From assembly GCA_964581455.1 (NCBI GenBank), contig CAZOOT010000134.1:1-8693 (forward strand): a stretch of DNA of 8,693 nucleotides, written 5' to 3'. Source of the DNA: VBAS01 sp964581455. Lineage in GTDB: Bacteria > Bacteroidota > Bacteroidia > Chitinophagales > Chitinophagaceae. The notes beneath the pieces are model-generated. The model searched no databases. It was not told the origin of the DNA and saw nothing but the letters and a program-made list of their open reading frames with translations. How positions within the stretch are numbered: the first letter of the stretch is position 1; each line of letters begins with the position of its first letter. Below, piece by piece: positions 1 to 5,313 of this stretch. A program made the position numbers and the translations under genes.

Positions 1-186
1 TACAATAATGGAATCATTGGAAAAGCCAGCGAGGAAAAACTTTTCTTTTGATTTGTCCATCCAGGTAATTTCAGCAGAACAAAACTCTTGTTTCTTCTTT
101 ATCGTAACCCGATTATTTTCCTGTGGCTTACCAGCTATACCAATAATGAAGAATACGATTATCCATATTGTTGTTGTCTTTTTCAT
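1..186 (-). CDS. Secreted protein of unknown function, 3' part beyond window edge
   Basis: The reading frame starts at an ATG at 186 and stays open for 62 codons to base 1, so the C-terminus is missing. It begins MKKTTTIWIIVFFIIGIAGK: a lysine-rich n-region and a hydrophobic core of about 14 residues, as in a Sec signal peptide. There is no cysteine at the end of the core, so it is not an obvious lipoprotein. The rest (KPQENNRVTIKKKQEF...) is polar with no recognised motif. The gene lies 35 bp downstream of the stop of the minus-strand gene at 222-569. I see no TAnnTTTG box in that gap, so co-transcription is plausible. The start is preceded by an A/T-rich stretch without a Shine-Dalgarno sequence. 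The overlapping plus-strand ORF at 8-208 has no comparable signal and is judged a shadow. The role is unknown. Confidence 0.6.
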   Translation of the reverse strand, partial: MKKTTTIWIIVFFIIGIAGKPQENNRVTIKKKQEFCSAEITWMDKSKEKFFLAGFSNDSIIV

Positions 187-221
187 TATTAAAAAGTTTA
201 AGTTTTAATAAATTAGTTTCT

Positions 222-569
222 TTAATTTTCACAGGCAGAAAGCATAAAGAAATAGGGGTCAATTGCCGTTTCATTTTCCATTACAGTAGGCGCTGGGCCC
301 AGACTGATGCGTAAATAGTTTTTACCACTCATGATATGCCAGATGAAACTTTCACATTTGGCTGAAAAACTGCCCAGGATTTCCGGGAACATCTCATACA
401 ACATCCCATCCCAGCAGGCATTTTCCAACTCTTCCATGGGGGATTGTTTTTTACCCTTATCATTCTCCTGGTTTCTGCTGCAAAATTTCCGGCCGGTAAA
501 GCCAGTACCCATAAAAAGCAGGATTTCGTGGTTGGTTGTTTTCGGTTTCATAACTTTTGATTTTTTCAT
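222..569 (-). CDS. Small cytosolic protein of unknown function (115 aa)
   Basis: I do not recognise a named family. The protein has no signal peptide or membrane segment. A basic N-terminus leads to a hydrophobic strand (HEILLFMGTGF, about residues 14-24) and a charged linker (about 31-45). An acidic, Trp/Met-rich helical stretch follows (EELENACWDGMLYEMFPEIL, 46-65). The C-terminal part (73-113) has hydrophobic patches such as FIWHIM, NYLRISLGP and DPYFFM. Four cysteines (30, 52, 72, 113) could bind metal, but their spacing matches no motif I know. Start choice is uncertain: ATG at 569 or ATG at 551 (MKPKTTNHE). A weak -7-like TAGCTTGG at 581-574 would put a transcript start close to 567, which would favour 551. 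The gene is divergent from the HTH regulator at 822 and lies upstream of the secreted gene at 1-186. It reads as a real gene because its composition is protein-like and its direction fits the neighbouring partial gene. Confidence 0.6.
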   Translation of the reverse strand: MKKSKVMKPKTTNHEILLFMGTGFTGRKFCSRNQENDKGKKQSPMEELENACWDGMLYEMFPEILGSFSAKCESFIWHIMSGKNYLRISLGPAPTVMENETAIDPYFFMLSACEN

Positions 570-603
570 AGTGCCAAGCTACTATCGCACAAAGCCGGTT
601 TAT

Positions 604-648
604 AATTGAATTTTGCATTAACACTTTCTTGATTTGCAATTTTTGCAG
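604..648. repeat. Dispersed 45-bp element, copy 1
   Basis: This stretch matches 5269-5313 without gaps at 39 of 45 positions by direct comparison. Both copies open with AATTGAATTTTGCATT, and both contain GATTTGCAATTT at the same offset. Within copy 1 the TTTGCA motifs at 612-617 and 633-638 are 21 bp apart, and a third TTGCA follows 9 bp later. The last two form a perfect inverted repeat TGCAA-TTT-TTGCA (635-647). Both copies lie in divergent intergenic regions, just upstream of a minus-strand gene. It has the architecture of an operator or activator site rather than a mobile element. Confidence 0.6.
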
Positions 649-712
649 GTGAATTTGCAGATTTGGGAAAAAGGGCTTTTTTAGAAATTTCAGGGGTTGG
701 AACCGGGAATCT

Positions 713-729
713 GTTGCATTTTTTGCAAC
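713..729. promoter_or_regulatory. Perfect palindrome GTTGCA-TTTTT-TGCAAC, candidate operator
   Basis: Two 6-bp arms (713-718 and 724-729) are exactly complementary around a 5-nt T spacer, 93 bp upstream of the HTH start codon at 822. The core TTGCA is the same as in the repeat at 604-648. A dyad of this size suits a dimeric DNA-binding protein. The 6-bp stem with a short T loop is not followed by a T run, so a terminator is unlikely. Autoregulation by the adjacent HTH protein is one reading, but it is inference. Confidence 0.4.
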
Positions 730-821
730 TGGCACTTTAAAACTGTTGTTCTTTGGGGGGAATTGGTTTAACTTAACAGGATTGGCTTTCATTTTTTGCA
801 GCCACCAACCGAAAACCAAAC

Positions 822-1817
822 ATGCCAAATTACCCATCACAGGAATTTTTGTTTCAACGGATTAAAGAACTTTTACCTCCGCATGCATCATTAGTAGATT
901 CTGTGGCAGAGATCCTCCATATCAGCAGCGACAGCGCTTACCGCCGTATACGGGGGGAAACACCCGTGGTACTGGATGAGGCAAGGGAACTTTGCCGCCA
1001 TTTTAAGTTATCGCTTGATCAGATTTTAAATGTACAGAGCGGCTCCACTTTGTTTCAGAATGTCCGGGTCGATACACATAATTATAAATATGAGGTTTAT
1101 CTTCATGACCTGATAAAACAGTTGCAATACATTGGCAGTTTTATCCGTAAAGAAATTATTTACCGAACGAAGGACGTTCCCATTTTTCACAATTTTTATT
1201 ATAAGCCTCTTATAGCTTTTCGCTATTTTTTCTGGATGAAGTCGGTAATACAACACCCGGATTTTGCTGACCGGGATTTTGAACTGAACTGCGTGTCGCC
1301 GGAAATTGAAAAACTGAGCCGGGACCTGATCCTGGAGTATAATAAAATTCCCTCCACAGAAATCTGGAATACCGAGTGCATCAATGCGGCCATCACCCAG
1401 GTAGAGTTTTATAAAGATTCGGGGTATTTTGTATCGGCTGCCGATATCAAAACCGTTTACGATTCGCTGGAAGAAACATTTATTCACCTGAGAAACCAAG
1501 TGGAGTATGGTTGTAAGTTTATGCCCGAAGAAAATCCGGAGTCCAAAAAAAATAATTTCATTTTTTTTTACAACAGGGCTATGTTGGGTGACAATACCAT
1601 TATGATTGTGACAGACAGAAATAAAACCGTTTTTTTAAATTATGAAGGGTTGAATTATATCCAAACCAGAGACGAGTTGTTTTGCAATCCGCTTTATGAA
1701 GATTTGCAGGCCCTTATGAAAAGATCCACCCTGATCAGCCAAACCAGTGAAAAACAAAGGAATTTTTTTTTCAACAACCTGCTGAATAAAATAGCTGACC
1801 GCAAAAAAAATTTATAA
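822..1817 (+). CDS. HTH-domain regulator-like protein, first of a tandem paralogue pair (331 aa)
   Basis: This is a predicted cytosolic DNA-binding protein. The N-terminal helix-turn-helix spans about residues 24-70. ASLVDSVAEILHI gives the first helix, and SSDSAYRRIRGE (35-46) reads as the recognition-helix region; LDEARELCRHFKLSLDQIL follows. I recall this SSDSAYRR(I/M)RG signature from HTH proteins of ~330 residues in Bacteroidota; ligands and targets are unknown to me. The remaining ~255 residues are rich in aromatic and charged residues (FRYFFWM, TEIWNTECIN, FIFFYN) and end in MKRSTLISQTSEKQRNFFF. No response-receiver, kinase or transmembrane part is visible. The next gene, 16 bp downstream, is a colinear paralogue, which implies one transcript. 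The 3' half carries unusually long homopolymer runs: A8 at 1545-1552, T9 at 1561-1569, T9 at 1763-1771 and A8 at 1803-1810. The leader contains many TTTGCA motifs. Confident as a gene and as an HTH protein; its regulatory role is inferred. Confidence 0.85.
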   Translation: MPNYPSQEFLFQRIKELLPPHASLVDSVAEILHISSDSAYRRIRGETPVVLDEARELCRHFKLSLDQILNVQSGSTLFQNVRVDTHNYKYEVYLHDLIKQLQYIGSFIRKEIIYRTKDVPIFHNFYYKPLIAFRYFFWMKSVIQHPDFADRDFELNCVSPEIEKLSRDLILEYNKIPSTEIWNTECINAAITQVEFYKDSGYFVSAADIKTVYDSLEETFIHLRNQVEYGCKFMPEENPESKKNNFIFFYNRAMLGDNTIMIVTDRNKTVFLNYEGLNYIQTRDELFCNPLYEDLQALMKRSTLISQTSEKQRNFFFNNLLNKIADRKKNL

Positions 1818-1833
1818 AAACAAATTTTATTTT

Positions 1834-2835
1834 ATGAATGTGACTGAGCTGCAGCAAAAGCTGTTTCAATCAATCAAGTCCCGGATGCCTGATGATGCCT
1901 CCCTGGCCGATGAATTGGCAAAATTACTGGACATCAGCAGCGACAGCGCATACAGGCGAATGCGGGGAGATAAACAATTAACATTTGAAGAACTGTATTC
2001 CATTGCAGTGAATTATAAAATTTCTCTTGATCAGCTGATGAATATTCAAACGGGCAATATCATGTTCCAGGGAAATTTTTTAAACCCCAAAACCTACCGG
2101 TACAATGATTACCTCAGCAACATGATGCACCAGCTGGCTTATTTCAACAGTCATAAACAAAAAGAGTTTTATTACCTGTGTAAAGACACGCCGATTTTTT
2201 ATTATTTTATTTCAAGAGACCTGGCAGCATTTAAATATTTTTTCTGGATGGGTACCCTGATTTATTTTCCTGAGTTCAGGAACAGGAAAGTAAATCTTGA
2301 AGAATACCCGCCGGAGCTGGAAGCATTGGGAGATAAGGTGACTGAAATTTATACCCAGTTGGATTCATTGGAAATCTGGAATATTGAAAGCTGGAATACC
2401 ACTTTTCACCAGATTGATTATTATATCGACAGCCAGATGTTTCAATCGGATGAAGAGGCATTGAAAATTTATGAAGGCATGGAAAAAGTGGTGGATCACC
2501 TGGAAGAGCAGGCAAAACGGGGATATAAATTTTTGGCAGGCGACCCGGACAAAAAACCCGGCGGCAAATTCAAAATGTATTTCAATGAAATTGTAATACA
2601 GGATAACCACATGATGGCGTTGCTGGACAATACAAAAATTTCTTTCGTTCCCCATACGGCTATCAATTACCTGATGACAAGAGATGTTGCCTATTCTGAA
2701 AATTTTTACCAGTACGTTCAAAACCTGGTAAAACGATCAACCCTGATCAGTGAAGTAAGTGAAAAGGAAAGAGCCCGGTTTTTCCGCCGGATGCATGACC
2801 GTATTGATAAAAGAAAGGAGTTGCTGCATCTGTAA
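1834..2835 (+). CDS. HTH-domain regulator-like protein, second of the tandem pair (333 aa)
   Basis: This paralogue of the preceding gene aligns without a gap over the first 74 residues. Its HTH is ASLADELAKLLDI followed by SSDSAYRRMRGD (35-46) and FEELYSIAVNYKISLDQLM. Shared landmarks beyond the HTH include DTPIFYYF, FKYFFWM, EIWNIESWN, NYLMTRD and VKRSTLISEVSEKERARFF near the C-terminus. The two genes share an identical 18-nt stretch over the codons for the ISSDSA segment. The recognition region is nearly identical in both proteins, so they may bind related sites or form heterodimers. The regions after it diverge, which points to different signals. The gene starts 16 bp after the previous stop, in A/T-rich sequence without a Shine-Dalgarno. 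Unlike its neighbour it has no A or T run longer than about six. Cytosolic; function not known. Confidence 0.85.
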   Translation: MNVTELQQKLFQSIKSRMPDDASLADELAKLLDISSDSAYRRMRGDKQLTFEELYSIAVNYKISLDQLMNIQTGNIMFQGNFLNPKTYRYNDYLSNMMHQLAYFNSHKQKEFYYLCKDTPIFYYFISRDLAAFKYFFWMGTLIYFPEFRNRKVNLEEYPPELEALGDKVTEIYTQLDSLEIWNIESWNTTFHQIDYYIDSQMFQSDEEALKIYEGMEKVVDHLEEQAKRGYKFLAGDPDKKPGGKFKMYFNEIVIQDNHMMALLDNTKISFVPHTAINYLMTRDVAYSENFYQYVQNLVKRSTLISEVSEKERARFFRRMHDRIDKRKELLHL

Positions 2836-2865
2836 TGTTATAATTTCCCAAACTTCAATGTTCGA

Positions 2866-2897
2866 TTGTTTCCGGCAGGTTATTTGAAATACCTTTG
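2866..2897 (+). promoter_or_regulatory. Candidate Bacteroidota promoter ahead of the DUF4197 pair
   Basis: TTG at 2866-2868 is followed after 21 bp by TACCTTTG at 2890-2897, an exact match to the TAnnTTTG -7 consensus of the Bacteroidota sigma factor. Transcription would begin at about 2903-2906, essentially at the ATG at 2905, giving a leaderless or nearly leaderless message. That oddity lowers confidence. If the promoter is real, it separates the DUF4197 pair from the HTH pair and rules out the ATG at 2866 as a start. Confidence 0.3.
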
Positions 2898-2904
2898 GAT
2901 GACT

Positions 2905-3615
2905 ATGAAACAGGTTTATTTCATTTTACTTGCACTCAGCATCTTTACTACAGCAGGAGCTCAATCCATCTTCGATAAAGCAAAAAATACCCTTTCCGGC
3001 AAACAACAAATAACCGAAGACGAAGCCGGAAGCGGCGTAAAAGAAGCATTGAGTAACGGGATAACGGCTGCAGTTTCTCATTTAAATAAACCCGATGCAT
3101 TTTTTAAAAGTGAAATCTACAAAGTGTTATTGCCACCCGAAGCGCAGAAGATGGAAAAGACACTTCGTGATATTGGAATGGGCAAACTGGCTGATGATGC
3201 CATTGAAGCAATAAATCGTGGAGCAGAAGACGCAGTTGGTTTTGCTACTCCCATATTTGTGGATGCCATCAAACAGATTACGGTTACTGATGCATTGAAA
3301 TTGGTAACCGGCGGGAAAAATTCCATCACTGAATTCTTCAAATCAAAAACCAGCGCAAAATTGAAAGAAGCTTTTCTTCCGGTAATAAATACTTCACTGG
3401 ATAAAGTAAATGCTACCAAATATTATGGAGACGCAGTGACCCGTTACAATAAAGTTCCTTTTGTAAAAAAAATAAATCCTGATCTGGCTGATCATGTAGC
3501 GGATAAAACACTGTTCGCTTTGTTTGACAGGATTGGAGTGGAAGAAGCAAATATCAGGAATAACCCCGCTGCCAGAACAAGCGATTTGCTTAAAAAAGTT
3601 TTTGGCGGCAAATAA
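2905..3615 (+). CDS. DUF4197 protein with Sec signal peptide (236 aa)
   Basis: The start is placed at ATG 2905 because it gives a clean signal peptide, MKQVYFILLALSIFTTAGAQ, with a likely signal-peptidase I cut after AGA (residue 19). The in-frame ATGs at 2866 and 2899 would only add residues before it. The mature protein should be periplasmic. From about residue 42 to the end it matches my recollection of DUF4197: GVKEALSNGITAAVSHLNKP, LLPPEAQKMEKTLRDIGMG, INRGAEDAVGFATPIFVDAI, SLDKVNATKYYGD, RYNKVPFVKKINPDL and the C-terminal AARTSDLLKKVFGG. The molecular function of DUF4197 is unknown, and no catalytic motif is evident. It is mostly helical with one domain and normal length for the family. 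The second DUF4197 gene starts 10 bp after this stop, indicating a two-gene unit. The gene follows the HTH pair by 69 bp. Confidence 0.85.
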   Translation: MKQVYFILLALSIFTTAGAQSIFDKAKNTLSGKQQITEDEAGSGVKEALSNGITAAVSHLNKPDAFFKSEIYKVLLPPEAQKMEKTLRDIGMGKLADDAIEAINRGAEDAVGFATPIFVDAIKQITVTDALKLVTGGKNSITEFFKSKTSAKLKEAFLPVINTSLDKVNATKYYGDAVTRYNKVPFVKKINPDLADHVADKTLFALFDRIGVEEANIRNNPAARTSDLLKKVFGGK

Positions 3616-3625
3616 AAATTTAAAA

Positions 3626-4312
3626 ATGAAAAAACTGATTATTTTTTCTGCACTGTTATTTTCTCTGTCCGGATGTGATGTACTTAAAGGATTGCCTTCC
3701 GGTAGTTTTACAGAAGCTGAAGCTGCACAGGGAATTAAAGAAGCGCTGGCACAAGGTGTAACCACAGCCGTTTTAAACCTGAATAAAACGGATGGATTTT
3801 TTGGCAATGAAGCCTATAAACTTTTTCTGCCTCCCGATGCGGTAAGGATTGTAAACACGTTACAGACACTTGGCATGGGCAGCCTGGTAGATAAAGCCAT
3901 ACTGGCCATCAACCGGGGAGCCGAGGATGCCGTAGGATATGCCAAACCCATTTTTGTTGATGCAATCAAAGAAATGACGCTGACAGATGCAATTAATATT
4001 GTACGGGGTGATAATGATGCAGCCACAAATTATTTCAGGCAAAAAACAACAGCTAAATTAATTGCCGCCTTTTCACCATCTGTTAAATCATCCCTGGATA
4101 AAGTGAATGCAACAAGATATTATGCAGATGTGATCAATACCTACAATAATTTTCCTACTACATTTAATAAAATAAATCCGGACCTGCCTTCTTATGTGGT
4201 GGGCAAGGCCGTAGATGCTTTGTTTGACCAGGTAGCAAAAGAAGAAGCTAACATCAGGGCAAACCCTTTGGCAAGAACAACGGAAATTTTGAGGAAAGTG
4301 TTTGGCGGGTAA
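3626..4312 (+). CDS. DUF4197 lipoprotein (228 aa)
   Basis: The start at ATG 3626 gives a lipoprotein leader, MKKLIIFSALLFSLSGC, with lipobox LSGC and acylated Cys17. The open frame extends upstream to 3524, but that part overlaps the preceding gene and is ignored. After the cysteine comes DVLKGLPSG, which lacks the acidic K-(D/E)2-type surface-export signal described for some Bacteroidota. A periplasm-facing location is therefore more likely (inference). The DUF4197 domain (about 34-228) parallels its neighbour: GIKEALAQGVTTAVLNLNK, FLPPDAVRIVNTLQTLGMG, INRGAEDAVGYAKPIFVDAI, SLDKVNATRYY, NKINPDL and ARTTEILRKVFGG. Roughly half the domain positions are identical to the neighbour by eye. The spacing of 10 bp after the first DUF4197 gene implies co-transcription. 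Function unknown; one copy is anchored and one is apparently soluble. Confidence 0.85.
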   Translation: MKKLIIFSALLFSLSGCDVLKGLPSGSFTEAEAAQGIKEALAQGVTTAVLNLNKTDGFFGNEAYKLFLPPDAVRIVNTLQTLGMGSLVDKAILAINRGAEDAVGYAKPIFVDAIKEMTLTDAINIVRGDNDAATNYFRQKTTAKLIAAFSPSVKSSLDKVNATRYYADVINTYNNFPTTFNKINPDLPSYVVGKAVDALFDQVAKEEANIRANPLARTTEILRKVFGG

Positions 4313-4328
4313 ATGGTAAAAATCTAAA

Positions 4329-4347
4329 GAGGCTGTCCTAAAAGTCA
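4329..4347 (+). mobile_element. Possible solitary insertion-sequence end (GAGGCTGTCCTAAAAGTCA)
   Basis: The sequence in the 100-bp gap between two convergent genes (4313-4412) resembles terminal inverted repeats that I recall from Bacteroidota insertion sequences, which begin GAGGCTGTC followed by an A-rich stretch. The identification is from memory and unverified. No inverted partner copy (GACTTTTAGGACAGCCTC) and no transposase fragment is present in the window, so at most this is a remnant end or a short nonautonomous leftover. Nothing else recognisable is in the gap, and I see no convincing terminator for either gene. Confidence 0.25.
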
Positions 4348-4412
4348 GAATAAATACAGAGTAACAAAGATTTTTGAGTTTTACATGAAGATTGAATTTT
4401 AATGATAAATGA

Positions 4413-5201
4413 TTAATTAAAAAGCCAGTTAATAATATTGCTGGTGAATGGTTGAGGAGTCAATTCGATTCCATTGAGGTCACCCAGGAAAAATATTTTT
4501 GAAGTAGGATGTTTTAGTATACCACCTACAGGAAGACTGCTGTTATTATCCAACCATGCTAATATTTGAATTTGCGGATTGCTGCTTACGTTGGTGACGA
4601 TGGAACCTGCATTATAATAAAAGGGAGCAGCACCGGCCGTGATGCTGTGTGTAGCGTAAAGATTTACATTTCCATAATAGGTGCCATCAAAATCAATACC
4701 GATCCTTTTTGTAAGCTGATCAGTCTCTCCCGGTCTTTTGAATTCTGAAATAAGAAACAAAGAAGAATTGCCGGTTAAAAATTTTTCATACGCTGCAATT
4801 TCAGATTCCTGGTATAAGCCATAACCCCCTGCTCTTATAACCTTGTCATAACCCTGAAGCATCGTATATGTTATTAACGTATTGCTGCGCAACTCATCTA
4901 CGATAAAGCCTTTGTTTCTTAAAAAATCTGCCAATGCTTTTCCCTGGTGATTAACGGAATCAAAAAATCCTGTAATGGATGATTGAGGAAACCACCAAAC
5001 TCCGCCATCATGGGATGCATCTATTAGTATTTTATTTTTTTGACTATCTCTGCAAGGAAGCTCTAAACCTGATCTTGCACAGCCATAGTTGAAAATGGAT
5101 AATAACAAGATATAAAACATTTTGTTTTTAATAGTTTTAACCCATGTATTGAAAGTAAGGGGAAAAAGGACAGCAGACTGGAAATTGCATTGCTTTTTCA
5201 T
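4413..5201 (-). CDS. Envelope protein with GATase1/DUF4350-like domain, probable lipoprotein
   Basis: The domain starts at KNKILIDASHDGGVWWFPQ, a beta strand with an Asp-x-x-His turn. It continues with a helix (GKALADFLRNKGFIVDEL), a strand with YDKVIRAGG, and EIAAYEKFLTGNSSLFLISEF, where a family GATase would carry its nucleophile elbow. A later strand and helix end the protein (KIFFLGDLNGIEL, SNIINWLF). This alternating pattern fits the class I glutamine-amidotransferase-like fold seen in DUF4350/ThuA-type proteins. No nucleophilic Cys-Glu-His set is evident, so binding rather than catalysis is likely. The hydrophobic FYILLLSIFNYGC resembles a lipoprotein signal, but its lipobox (NYGC) is atypical. 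The start is uncertain: ATG 5201 (MKKQ, 262 aa) sits about 30 bp below the promoter at 5239-5267. ATG 5120 (MFYILLL, 235 aa) gives the shorter leader, and ATG 5225 is also in frame. The gene is convergent with the DUF4197 pair and divergent from the kinase. Confidence 0.65.
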   Translation of the reverse strand: MKKQCNFQSAVLFPLTFNTWVKTIKNKMFYILLLSIFNYGCARSGLELPCRDSQKNKILIDASHDGGVWWFPQSSITGFFDSVNHQGKALADFLRNKGFIVDELRSNTLITYTMLQGYDKVIRAGGYGLYQESEIAAYEKFLTGNSSLFLISEFKRPGETDQLTKRIGIDFDGTYYGNVNLYATHSITAGAAPFYYNAGSIVTNVSSNPQIQILAWLDNNSSLPVGGILKHPTSKIFFLGDLNGIELTPQPFTSNIINWLFN

Positions 5202-5238
5202 AATTAAACTTTGTTTTAATGTCAATTATTGGTAAACT

Positions 5239-5267
5239 CAAACTTACACTCACTCAGTGCCTGCAAA
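5239..5267 (-). promoter_or_regulatory. Bacteroidota consensus promoter for the minus-strand gene at 4413-5201
   Basis: Read on the minus strand, TTTG (5267-5264) is followed by exactly 17 bp and then TAAGTTTG (5246-5239). Both boxes match the TTTG/TAnnTTTG consensus of Bacteroidota housekeeping promoters without mismatch. Transcription should begin near 5232, leaving a leader of about 30 nt before ATG 5201. The 45-bp repeat begins 2 bp behind the -33 box, an activator-like position. Confidence 0.65.
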
Positions 5268-5268
5268 C

Positions 5269-5313
5269 AATTGAATTTTGCATTTACATATTTTTGATTT
5301 GCAATTTCTGCAA
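5269..5313. repeat. Dispersed 45-bp element, copy 2
   Basis: Ungapped match to 604-648, 39 of 45 identical. TTTGCA motifs at 5277-5282 and 5298-5303 keep the 21-bp spacing of copy 1, and a third TGCA ends at 5312, 9 bp later. Here the inverted repeat is imperfect (TGCAA-TTT-CTGCA). The element abuts the -33 box of the minus-strand promoter and lies about 220 bp upstream of the kinase start, so it could serve both directions. Confidence 0.6.

Larger units (their letters stand above)
570..821. promoter_or_regulatory. Divergent intergenic region rich in TTTGCA motifs
   Basis: This 252-bp gap separates the minus-strand gene ending at 569 from the HTH gene starting at 822, so it should hold both promoters. 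The motif (T)TTGCA recurs on the plus strand, with motif ends at about 617, 638, 647, 659, 718, 727 and 800. Three of these lie in the 45-bp repeat at 604-648, and two form the palindrome at 713-729. I found no exact TAnnTTTG -7 box for either direction. The nearest on the minus strand is TAGCTTGG at 581-574, one mismatch from consensus. No Shine-Dalgarno sequence precedes the ATG at 822. The clustering of one short motif suggests protein binding. Which protein binds is not shown by the sequence. Confidence 0.5.

Noticed and set aside
8..208. 66-aa plus-strand ORF
   Set aside because: It is antisense to a frame with a proper signal peptide that stays open to the window edge.
331..609. 92-aa plus-strand ORF
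   Set aside because: It is antisense to the 222-569 gene, which has the more protein-like composition and fits the direction of its neighbour.
460..840. 126-aa minus-strand ORF across the divergent intergenic region
   Set aside because: It overlaps both the 222-569 gene and the start of the HTH gene. It has a low-complexity basic sequence with no motif and covers the motif-rich regulatory stretch.
3524..3625. N-terminal extension of the second DUF4197 ORF
   Set aside because: It overlaps the first DUF4197 gene, and the ATG at 3626 gives a textbook lipoprotein signal.
4399..4416. TTAAT...ATTAA hairpin as a terminator between the convergent genes
   Set aside because: It has only five A/T pairs and includes the stop codon of the minus-strand gene, so it is too weak to call.
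5289..5296. TATTTTTG as the kinase promoter -7 box
   Set aside because: It matches the box, but the only TTG upstream is 15 bp away, and the sequence is also part of the shared repeat. It is kept only as a remark under the intergenic region.
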